From: Thamnocephalis sphaerospora | Taxonomy: Eukaryota > Zoopagomycota > Zoopagomycetes > Zoopagales > Sigmoideomycetaceae | Direction: 5' to 3' | Assembly (NCBI GenBank): GCA_003614735.1 | Contig: KZ992490.1 | Span: 1 to 41,996, forward strand | Length of the DNA: 41,996 nucleotides | Part shown: in pieces, positions 1 to 8,901 of the stretch | Layout: every line of letters begins with the position of its first letter | How positions within the stretch are numbered: position 1 is the first letter of the stretch | Translations under genes and position numbers: made by a program | Notes under the pieces: generated by a model | Database searches by the model: none | Seen by the model: the letters and a program-made list of their open reading frames with translations, nothing else | What the model was told of the DNA's origin: nothing

Positions 1-54
1 CCGTGCTGCTAAGCAGTGACCTGTCTTGTGCAGGACCAACGCAGCCTGGCGCGT

Positions 55-91
<37 letters not shown>

Positions 92-1495
92 CAGCAGCGC
101 GCCACCCCAAATTCCAGCTCAGTCCGACCTGCCGCCAAACTACGATTCACTATTCGCAAATCCAGCTCAGTCCGACCTGCCGCCAAACTACGATTCGCTA
201 CTTGCAAGTTCAGCGCAATCCACCTCGTCGACAGCCAATGAATCTATCTGGCCTCACCGATATGATGTTTATGTTGTGAAAGAGTACCCTATGAGAAAGG
301 ATGGGATGCGTACCGCCGTTGTAGCCTACGACGGTGTAAGCGGGTTGCTCAAATGCACCCCGCACGCGAATCAGCACGACAACGAGGTCAACGCGCTCAA
401 CGTAGGTCCAAAGCTAGCATACTAAGCAAGCCTATAATTGTACTAACTTGTTATTTAGACCATTAAGAAAAGTTATATCGACGATTATGAGGACTCGCCC
501 TTTGCAAAGAAGAAGCATGATCTAACAGTTCCGGAGATACTGACCACATTCAAAACGAACGATGGCTACCACTGCTTGATTACGGAGATATTCAGAGGAT
601 TTAGCCTGCGAGAGTATATGCCCTTAGTATCGGATGATCTAAAAGATGCATTTACAGCCCATTACGTCAATTCTATAGCTCGAGGTAGGTGCCATTCAAT
701 AGCACTGATGATTTGCAGCCGTGAACCAGCACTTACATCATCGGTACACAGCAATCGACTCGTTGCACACAAAAGGGTTCACTCATGGAAACATCACTCC
801 AGACAGTAAGTGCAACTTCTATGCCCGCGCAGTTTTCTATAGAGTCTTACATGTCGCACTTGCGAATGGCAGCTGTCTATCTTCAGCCACAAGGGAAATT
901 TGATGACCTTCGTGTGATCCTTACAGATTTTGAAGGGTCGCAGGTCATACCGGAAGAGCTACGCATATGGATAGGGGGACAAGAATCGCAGTCTCCACTG
1001 CCCTCAATCATCAAACCAAGGGGTTATTGCCCACCAGAGGATTATACCGAGCCGAAAGTAGACCAGCGCATGCGTGATTCATGGATGTTTGGCGCAACGC
1101 TATATTATATGACGAACGGTCATTCGCCTTACGGCGATGCATACATTGAAAGTTTCAAGGCAATGTTTCCGGTGCCTGCAGAGGAGTTGCAGAAAACGAT
1201 GGAGCAGGTGGCGCGCACCGGGAAAAACTCGTTTCCACCGATGAAAACAAAAAACTCGGCACTACTTAAGGAAGCGATGCGACTTATGGAACCTCGACCC
1301 CAGAACCGCGCTGATATTAGAGACCTTGCTCTAAAAGACGTATCTGATTTCCGACACTTTGTGGACAAATATTATGGAGTAGCATGGGACTATCTAAAGT
1401 CGAATCTACCCATCGTTGGCACACCTAGCTGGGACGTCGAGCCGCCCGAGTACGAACGCGTCGAGGATACAACTACGCGGTATAAGCGTCCATAA
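1..1495 (+). CDS. Kinase-like protein (probable pseudokinase), 5' end outside the window
   Basis: The open frame enters from the left edge and no ATG is visible, so the gene is 5'-partial; a possible acceptor (ending at 33) could make 34 the start of an exon. Proposed exons are 1-401, 459-684, 719-805 and 873-1495 (introns of 57, 34 and 67 nt). The first intron has a good branch site (tactaac, 441-447). The protein starts with a poly-Ser run and two 16-residue repeats, each holding DLPPNYDSL. A protein-kinase fold follows: a beta3-like GLLKC with a later Glu (NEVNAL), a hinge (LITEIFRGFSL), a catalytic loop reading HGNITPD instead of HRDxKPxN, a DFEGS where DFG is expected, then CPPED (APE-like), DSWMFGATLYYM and a final PQNR. 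Loss of the catalytic Asp suggests a pseudokinase. An alternative acceptor at 842 would add about ten residues before VYLQPQG. The kinase fold is clear; the role is unknown. Confidence 0.75.
113..208 (+). repeat. 48-bp tandem repeat, two copies, coding
   Basis: Two nearly identical 48-bp units (113-160 and 161-208) encode two 16-residue copies, each with a PPNY core. A degenerate third start (ttcagcgcaatcc) follows. Just upstream, about 60-97, is a CAG/AGC run coding for serines. Confidence 0.85.
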
Positions 1496-1966
1496 AGTTT
1501 GACGATTGCACTGTATTGCATGGCAGTTATTATTTAGCTAGCTGCGGCGACATTGCCGTAAAGCGCTACTATCAGTAGTCTCAGGTTGAGCACGCCACCG
1601 CTCCGGGCCGTATTTTGCCGGTAATTGCAATGCGAGATCCTCCGACATCGCCCGTTGCGGGTTTCAACACCACGCGTAGCAGACAGCACCCAAAACATTG
1701 TCCAAGATTTGCAACCCGCAATGTCGTCGCCATCTCGCATGCCACTACCACATACTATGATACGAAGGCCCAAGACTGCATTCTTTGGGTAATAAATCAT
1801 CAAATACTCTCTTTCAACTTGGCGGCGAGACCGGTCTGACTGCGCTCGGTACAGAGAGCAAACAACAGTCCGACATATAGTGCCATGCCAATCGCTGCGT
1901 AGTGCATTCAGCTGTATTTGCATGAGCGTTTAGTTTTGCGTCTAATCATCTTCATCGGAGACTTGA
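1496..1966. other. Intergenic region, no supported gene
   Basis: This is a convergent gap between the kinase-like gene (+) and the small membrane protein gene (-). It holds only a 129-codon open frame on the minus strand (1534-1923), with composition unlike a protein. I see no repeats or recognisable signals. Confidence 0.5.
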
Positions 1967-2239
1967 CTAGCGTTTCTTGTCGCTGCCTACAACTTTCGGC
2001 TTTTTTGGACAAATCAGAAGCATCCAAATGGCAACGAAGCAGAGAAGGATGGCATTACCGAGATTCACGCCATAAAGTACCCTGGTGATCACCTTGTAGC
2101 GATAAAAGCCGTCGAATACACCCAGTTTGAGACACACCACGAAGGCTATGTTGGCTACCGCTGTAAATGCCATCAAGCCGATGGAAATATAAGCGATGAT
2201 CCTAGCTCCCTTGGTGTTATTGACAATCTCGCGATGCAT
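1967..2239 (-). CDS. Small two-helix membrane protein, unknown
   Basis: From the ATG at 2239 (MHREIVNNTKGAR) this encodes 90 residues. Two long hydrophobic helices are visible, IAYISIGLMAFTAVANIAFV at about residues 12-35 and LGNAILLCFVAIWMLLI at about 56-75, followed by a basic, lysine-rich tail ending PKVVGSDKKR. The frame stays open upstream to 2314 without an ATG. A GTGAGC at about 2314 looks like a splice donor, so a further 5' exon is possible and the gene may be longer, for example the end of a larger membrane protein. I do not recognise the family. The clean helix, loop, helix, basic-tail pattern argues for a real gene. Confidence 0.5.
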   Translation of the reverse strand: MHREIVNNTKGARIIAYISIGLMAFTAVANIAFVVCLKLGVFDGFYRYKVITRVLYGVNLGNAILLCFVAIWMLLICPKKPKVVGSDKKR

Positions 2240-2314
2240 CGATGTTGCCCTTTTGATGTCGACGCAAAAGTGTAAGCCGTAGATACCGCTAATTGTATCG
2301 CTGCTGTCGCTCAC

Positions 2315-2984
2315 TTATCATTGTGTGGCCAGAAATTCAAATGTGATGTATTGGACAAGGTAGGTAATTATGCTCAGGTATGTCGAGGCATTATGCATTG
2401 TTGCGACAACGAACGCGCTGGCACTATTGACTGAGTTGCCGCGGTGCGTTAGCAAGCGCAAAAGCATGCGGGCAGTTTTATGCAATGCGCACGCTAGATG
2501 CTTACATATGAGCGCTATATAGAAATTGTATGGCTAGTTCTGCAAACCCAGACATTGCAGTGCTGGCTGGCGAAATGCTGCATGTTATGGCGCGTTGGCA
2601 TGTTCCTTTAGTGTGTTCAGGCGACGTGTTCAATGCATGCATTGTGTCGTTGTTCTGCCGCCATAAAAGTGGCTACGCAGTAAACCATTCTTCACATTTC
2701 AACAGGTTTGTAGTAGTTTGCATGCTATGGACCCCGATGATGTCCACCGGGCTCGCGCACCAATGCATACATCTGGATGGATAATGTACGCCTTTGGTTG
2801 GTATGCAGATTAGTTTCTGCGCGCGGCAGCCTCGCTACTTTACACATTCAGATGAGTTTTTAGCCGTAGTGCGGATGCATTGGCCGTAGCATGTATAGTG
2901 TAGCACTCGCCACCAATGATAGAACATGCACATTGTGTCACTGTAAGCGTAAGGATGTTCGCAAAGGCCGCGCAGTAGTGCAGC
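2315..2984. other. Intergenic region, nothing recognised
   Basis: This gap lies upstream of both the minus-strand membrane protein gene and the plus-strand F-box fragment. Open frames here are short and not protein-like. Confidence 0.45.
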
Positions 2985-3257
2985 ATGCCTCGTTTTCGTT
3001 CAAACACTACCATGAATCGTATACCCAACAAAGTGCTCGACCACATCATGGACGTCTGCGACGACGAGGCTGCGCTAGTGGCGCTGGCATTTACTTCCAA
3101 AAAACTGCACAGCCGCGTGTCCTGTCGGCAAAAACTATGGCGTAAGCGCTTTGAGCGGCAGTTCACGCAGCATGATAGCAAGGAGCAGGCGTGGCTGCTC
3201 CAGTACAGAGCGGCGTTGTATGGCAAGATCCGGCAAAAAGCGCTACGCCAGATATAA
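2985..3257 (+). pseudogene. Truncated F-box protein copy
   Basis: The frame encodes an F-box N-terminus (IPNKVLDHIMD, then LVALAFTSKKLHSRV, then LWRKRFERQF). It is plainly related to the first 65 or so residues of the intact F-box protein at 39316-37781: by eye 41 of about 65 aligned residues are identical, including RVSCRQ, QHDSKE and AWL. Similarity ends abruptly after QYR, and the frame stops about 15 residues later at 3257, so the substrate-binding part present in the paralogue is missing. The likely start is the ATG at 3011 (MNRIPN) rather than 2985. Another open frame (3191-3439) continues beyond the stop, but I could not join it convincingly. It is either a pseudogene or a very short F-box-only protein that could still bind Skp1. 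Confidence 0.65.
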
Positions 3258-3439
3258 GCAAACACACTTACGCGGTGTCCTCGCCAACAGCTACCTTTTA
3301 CGTTCACAACGACACATTCACCGTAGCTGGTTACGGCGTGCATGCATGTCCGGCAAAGCAGAAATATACAAAGAAGCGCTTAATCGCCAAATACGAGCGC
3401 GCAACTAGTGAGCTGCAAAAGGCATGTAGTGTTGTTTAA

Positions 3440-3779
3440 TAACATCAAAGTCATATAGTTCCATGCCTACATGGTGTGGCTGTAGCGCAGGGCTGCTCGC
3501 CTCTGTTTCAACCCTGTGCGCATTGGGTAGAGCTCCGGTCGACCAGCATGTATGGAAAAGTGATCTTGCCTTCGTCAGCGTGTTTCTAAAGCAATATCCG
3601 AATGACGGCGACACATACCCATAATGCAGTTTAAGCGCAGAGAGCAAACAGCTGGCATTTAATGTTGCAGTAAAGGGGGCGTGATGCAAGGAAATAGTGT
3701 ACAGCCGCGGGCGGGCACATGTTGGCGGCTACTGGCAAATGCATAAGTAATGTTCTACAAACACTAGGCAAAGGGTTAA
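3440..3779. other. Intergenic region, nothing recognised
   Basis: A convergent gap between the F-box fragment and the LRR gene. The 94-codon minus-strand frame (3405-3689) is not protein-like. Confidence 0.45.
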
Positions 3780-6043
3780 TCACCACTCTAGGAGTGAGGT
3801 GTTGCGGCGGTTATGATGGGCCGCATTGCTTGGATTGGTGTGTCGTGCACGTCGTGTCTGCTTGTTGGACGAGGACAGCCGCTGGAGTAGCGATAGCGAT
3901 GGAGAATACACCGGTTCCCGGTCATTATCGATTGCGACAACCAGTTCCGTGCGGTAGCTAGCACCGGGAATGCATGCAGCAGGATCGCACCAGCGTCCGG
4001 ACGCTAGTATTCCGTCACTATCATGCTTGAACGGTGAGTTGCGATTTACATCCTCGCGTATTGATGTTTCTGCACGACTAGCGTTATCACTGTCGTCGCT
4101 AATAGCGCCTTCCTCGTCGTCGCCGTCGTCGTCGTCAAGCGGAATTGACAGGGCCATCGTGCGCATTCCGGACGTGGGCCCGTAGATGCTCTTGTGCGGC
4201 CGGTAGCGCCATTTCTGCGCCACGGACAGTCTGTGGACGGCGTGCCTTGGCGACTGCGGCATACGCGTCGACCTTTGCCTGTGGGGCACAGTTGAGGTGA
4301 CAGTTTGGGAGACTGAAAGCCCTGCAGGCGTGTCAAAGCCAGCGCGGTAGCTTCCATATCGGCGCTTGCTTGGCAGCTTTCAGAGCAATAGCGTAGCCAG
4401 CGGCGCACACCGTGGCCACCAAACTGACCTCGGCGTAGACAGCCGACCCATTCGCCGACAAATGGGCCGCCACAACGAGCACATGCATGAGCACCACCGG
4501 CTAAATAACGAGCCAGATGATCTGGTAGTGAGTAGTAGGGTACTGGCTGGCCATGGTGTAGAAGCGAGCGGGCTGCTAGTTCAAGCAGCGACGGTGGGCC
4601 TGGCGGGCAGGCATTAGGCGTGCTGGAGATTGAGGCCGTTGACATGGAAGGTGAGACGCAAAGTGAGTATGAAGCAAGAGATGGGGTGCCTGCAGGCACG
4701 GGCGTAGGAGGAGAGGTTGAGTTAGCCCGATGAAGGGCGTGTGCTGGATAAAGGTGTATGTCGTTTAAGATGGGCGGCTGCACGGGCACAGGCGAGGCCA
4801 GTACAAAGCTACTGTTTGCACCGACAGTGCTCCCGGGATCGGCATCGATGGTCGGCTCGATGCTCTGGCTATTTTCACCATCACTGCCATCATCGTCGGC
4901 GATACTGCACTCTTTGCTGCTACCGTGTGCATCGGGCTGCTCGCCAAGCGGATTACATGCCAGAACGACTGTGCAGCCGCGACGTGCCAATATATCCAGC
5001 TCGGCAGGCCAGAACGTCAGCTGATTGCGTGCCACATCAAAGAGCTCAAGCTTGTCAAGGTCGGCCAGTTCTACAGGAAGCTGAGCTAGCTGATTGCCAT
5101 CTACACGTAGAGTCCGCAGAGATTGACAGTCGGCAAGTGCGGCAGGTAGGATGGCCAGATGGTTGTTGGTAAGCGTGAGATGTGCAAGCGCAGGCAGTGG
5201 TCGCGCTGCGTCATCTCGCAGTGTCTCTTCGTCCATATCCATGAACGTCTGCATCCACTCTTCGCTGTTGCCATCTGAACGTTCATCCGATGCACTGGTC
5301 GGCAACAGATCAAGCTCCATCAAACGATTGCCTGTCAAGTCCAGTTCCACCAAATGACGTAGTCGCGCAAGAGAGCCGCGCGGCAGAGACTGTAGACAGT
5401 TTCCACCAAAGACCGAACCAAGCTCAAGCACTTCTAGCTGCACGAGCTCACCAAGCTCAGCTGGCAGCTCGCTCAGCTGGTTGTTGCTAAGCCGTAGCAC
5501 ACGGAGAGTAGGCCAGCGTCGCAGCAACCAGCCGGGCAATGCATCAGTACCAGTCATTCGATTACTAGTAAGATTGAGCTCATGAAGCGCCGTCAGATGC
5601 GCAAGGCCGAGCGGGCAGCTGCTGATATGGTTGTGGGCCAAGTTTAGTTTGCGCAGCGAGGGCAATGCTCGGCAAAATGCATCAGGCAGCGTGGTCAGGC
5701 GGTTACGCGACAGATCCAGCGTCAAAAGGCTGGAAAAGGCGGCAAAGGCACGTGCGCGCCATATGGGCGCACGCATGGCACGCGTAAGCGCATAAAGATC
5801 CTCGTCCGTCAGGCTGCGCCGACAAAGCCGGCGATCAAACGTGCCACTGTTCTCGCTTGCCTGGCTGTCGAATATTGCGTCGACAAGCGGGCGCAGGCGT
5901 GGCGGTATCGTGCCGCTGTGGGCAAGAAGACGCTGGTCCGCCGGGTGACAGTTGAGCGCGCTACCAGCAAAGGGTATTTGCGTTTCTGTCGCCGCAACAG
6001 CTGCAGACAGTTGCGGATGCACGAGGCTGTAGGTCGCCGTCAT
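3780..6043 (-). CDS. Leucine-rich-repeat protein with C-terminal Cys pairs
   Basis: Proposed CDS: 6043-4314 joined to 4278-3780 (742 residues). The first in-frame ATG is at 6043 (MTATYSLVHP); the frame is open further up but lacks an ATG. LRR units run from about residue 110 to 370 with the LxxLxLxxNxL pattern (LLTLDLSRNRLTTLP, LRVLRLSNNQLSELP, LAHLTLTNNHLAILP, LRTLRVDGNQLAQLP), interrupted by an acidic insert. A Ser/Pro-rich linker follows, then a segment with CARCGG and YCSESC that could bind a metal. A frame change near 4300 is best explained by a 35-nt intron (4279-4313, gtctcc...cacag), which leads into RLSVAQKWRYRPHKSIYG and an acidic stretch. LRR proteins are scaffolds for protein binding. 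The partner is unknown, and the intron donor is weak. Confidence 0.8.
4279..4313 (-). other. Predicted 35-nt intron in the LRR gene
   Basis: On the minus strand it begins gtctcc and ends cccacag. Removing it turns the LRR frame into the open frame that encodes the basic and acidic C-terminus; without it the C-terminus becomes Arg/Thr-rich and unlikely. The donor is a poor match to consensus. Confidence 0.5.
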
Positions 6044-6262
6044 ACTTGGCACTGAGCGCAGTGCTCTGGAGCAAGGGTGCGTTGGTGTGCGGCAGCGGGA
6101 ACGGTGCACAGCGGTGAGAAGGACGGGCAGCGGTGCGCCGCAGTCAGCTCTGGCTGGTTCAATTGGCGACGATGAGGGTGCATTCAGGCGATGACAGGCA
6201 AATGCAGCTGGGCGGACGGGTGGCGTTCAAGGGAAAGGTTGCCAGGCACGCAGACGAATGCG

Positions 6263-6751
6263 TTATTTGAAAAGCAGCGCGTACGCAATAGGCACGAGTG
6301 AGTCGGATAATCCCGGGTAGACGAAGAAACCAAGTGGGGCAGACAGGCCGCCAAACGCCCATGCCTTTATGTGGTATTCGTTCCGTGACAACAATCTTGG
6401 TCGGACCGTTTGCGTTCGCCGCATTGTACGGTGGAAGGCGCTGATGCGCCAGGGTGCAGCATCTGTGGCGGCAGCAGCAGTGGCGGTGGTGGTGGCAGGC
6501 GTTGCTGCTGCTGTGGGGTGTGAACGCCCACGACAAGGCGTGTGGGCAGATCGGCCATTGGCATTTTGCGCATCTGATAACACTGCACGTCCATGCAGTA
6601 GAGAGCACGCGCACCTAGCCAATCCGGGTCAATCAGATAACGCGCGTCTATTGGCTGCTGCAATGGTGTTCCATCTCTTCCGAGTTGCTCCGACCGCGTG
6701 ACCGCAACGCGTGAAAGCTGATGCGAACAAGCGATGCACCAAGCCACTCAT
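6263..6751 (-). CDS. Small multi-exon gene, exon joins unresolved
   Basis: Three pieces look like protein but lie in different frames. From the ATG at 6751 comes MSGLVHRLFASAFTRCGHA, which resembles a mitochondrial targeting peptide. A 37-nt intron (gtcgga...ttgcag, about 6658-6694) would bring in a middle piece reading DARYLIDPDWLGARALYCMD and then MADLPTRLVVGVHTP. The last piece, ending at 6263, reads YHIKAWAFGGLSAPLG and then YPGLSDSLVPIAYALLFK, with one hydrophobic helix. Between the middle and last pieces lies a CAG/CCA-rich low-complexity stretch (about 6440-6530), which may be intronic or coding; I could not fix the join. It could be a small mitochondrial membrane protein. I do not recognise the family. 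Confidence 0.4.
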
Positions 6752-7047
6752 GCGCATCGCGCTTGGTACTGTCGGCAGGCCAATCCAGTGGGGCAGTGAT
6801 GGCAGGAGTCGATGACGACCGGCCGTAGTGACAAAAAGTTGCTTTATACTAGTTGCAGAGGCAAAGATTCGTTATGCATTGCGTGCACTAGCCGTGTAGA
6901 CGAGCGTTGGTACGTACGCTTATCCTGCGGCATCTCTGTTGGTGCGCTAGTGTGGGCATGTGTGGCGGTCGGAGTGTGCGAAGCTTTCACCTGATGCTTG
7001 TACGTGATATAGGAGCAGCATGGATGTGATAATCCTGCGTGTAGGCA
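6752..7047. other. Intergenic region
   Basis: A gap of about 300 bp between two minus-strand genes, expected to hold the promoter of the 6263-6751 gene and the 3' end of the 7TM gene. No clear motif was seen. Confidence 0.4.
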
Positions 7048-7739
7048 TTAGCTACGGTCGCTCGCTGTGGCACCCACGCCCAATGTAATGTACCAGCCTC
7101 CAACCCAAAGCATATCCAATAGCTCATCAAAGACTTCAAACGCGGCGAGAAGCGCGCAGACAAGGTTGGAGCCGACGATGAGGCACATGACCACAATGCC
7201 GTCTTTCCAACGATTTTGCCAGCCTTCGAGCCAGTGGTGCGATACTGCCGTGCAACCACGCTGAGAAACACGGCAGGAAAGAGAATGTTGACAGGCGCCT
7301 TTAGGGAAAACTTCAGCCAGGGAAAGTAGCTGGGATACTTGGCGACACAGCCGCCGATAGGCAGAATAACCGCAGAGCTGCGCGCAACAATCACGTATAT
7401 GATGGTCGGCGGCGAAGGCGCCAGCGCCAGCAAGCCAAACAGCAAAATTTTGCGGCTTCTTTGCTGAGCGGCGTATGCTTTGGTGAGAAGCGTCAGATTT
7501 ATGCACAGTGTCGACACTGCCTGGCCGGCAATGGCAAAGGTAACGGCAGAGCGGCAGCTTGGTCCACCCGGCAGTAGAAACCCGTACGCATAGTAGAAGC
7601 CGAATACGATGCCAAAGAGAGACTGCACTGCTAAGCACCAGCTGGGAATGCTGCGAGGACGACGGTACACCGCCTTCGCGGCCATGCATTCGTTGCGCAG
7701 AAAGGTCCAGGCCACAATGCAACCCATGATAAACTGCAT
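7048..7739 (-). pseudogene. Seven-helix (GPCR-like) membrane protein with a frameshift
   Basis: From the ATG at 7739 (MQFIMGCIVAWTFLRNE) a multi-helix membrane protein is encoded. Helices include SWCLAVQSLFGIVFGFYYAY, VTFAIAGQAVSTLCINLTLL, ILLFGLLALAPSPPTIIYVI and APVNILFPAVFLSVV. After ARQYRTTGSKA the frame turns into Ser/Thr-rich nonsense. The neighbouring frame carries on naturally with WQNRWKDGIVVMCLIVGS and a last helix pair ending WVGGWYITLGVGATASDRS, stop at 7048. The switch point is at about 7219-7224 and fits a single missing base. A 32-nt intron (gtcaac...ttctcag) could also bridge the frames, but it would remove a good helix. This is either a young pseudogene or a sequence error. 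The topology resembles fungal 7TM receptors; the ligand is unknown. Confidence 0.6.
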
Positions 7740-8901
7740 GTAGATACCCCGGGATCGCTGATGCACCTCTCGCAGTCATACTGCGAATTTTGCGTCATTT
7801 GATGATGGAAAAGTGGAGGACTTGCTTGGTCCGTGCATAATGTGGCAGCCCTGTGGCCAAGGCGCTCAAGTCTACAGCCGATGCTGCTCGTTGTTGCATT
7901 CATACCAATTGCGTGCTCTGCAGTATGGGTATGCATTGTTGCTGTTGCCAAACATCTAATGGGTAAACGACGTTACATTGCGTCCTGTAGCAGCGCATGT
8001 TTTACCAGAGTTGCCTTATTGAGTCGTGGCATTCAGCGCAGGGCGGTCTGACTCTGCAATGCGCGATTTTCGTCGTCTAACAGTGAAAATAGCGTATCGC
8101 TGTGTTGTTTCTCTCTGTCTGTCCCGTTCCGTGAATAGACATTGCGCGACACAATGCTGCATACTATCGGCACGCTGAACTATGTGCACCCCTTGAAGGC
8201 TGGCAGGTATCAAGTGACGCTGTAGTGTCCCATCGGGTGTAACTAGGCTAATAGATTACCCCATAGCGTAGTCTTTTGGGATCTGTTCCAGGGGTGGTCA
8301 AGATTTGCGCCTGTAGGTGTCGTACATGTTACAGCTGGGTCGATTCGGACACAGTACTGTTACGCAGGCTGCAGTGCAGGCATGCGGTGAGACAAAGCAC
8401 AAGGCGTTCAGGGTGTGTTTGGCTTGCTGGCCCACTCATATCGCTATCGTCGCTGCTGCCGCTGCTCTACTTGGCAAGTGGGGCCTGGCCGATCGTCGTG
8501 CCAACATTCGTGCTACGTCTATCTTGGCTGATGGCCAACCGGCGCATCTTTTGGCAGTATGCAGCATATTGTTCACCAGATTGCCGACTAGCTCCTACAC
8601 TTGTCGTCTGCTGGTGCGTCTCGACCGATGCTGGACGAGAATCGATTGTAGGCACACGATGGCCGAAAAGGTGGCGGCCAAGTGCGCATTTTTGCTAAGC
8701 CTCGCTGCCCAAGCAGTTCCCTGCAAATGTGCACTTGCCCATTATTTGCAATACATTCAAATATGCTATGGGTATGCGTCATGCATTTATGAAAGAGAAG
8801 CAAGGCTTTTCGTGTGCAATGCCAGTGCGTATTGCCAGATGAATGATACACTGGTGAAAAAGAAAAAGCACGTAAAGAAATTAGTGATGAAAAAACGTGT
8901 A
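7740..8901. other. Gene-poor region (1.16 kb)
   Basis: This region lies between two minus-strand genes. It contains one 198-codon plus-strand frame (8317-8913, first ATG at 8326) with one hydrophobic stretch (IAIVAAAAALLG) and a lysine-rich end, but a composition typical of chance frames. I do not call it a gene. Promoter sequence for the 7TM gene should lie just above 7740. Confidence 0.4.

Noticed and set aside
1534-1923. 129-codon minus-strand frame between two genes
   Set aside because: No ATG context, domain or helix; Arg/Cys-biased and probably chance.
7260-7295. 32-nt intron (gtcaac...ctcag) in the 7TM gene that would join the two frames
   Set aside because: It would delete part of a good membrane helix (LFPAVFLSVV) and be shorter than any other intron here; a single-base frameshift fits better.
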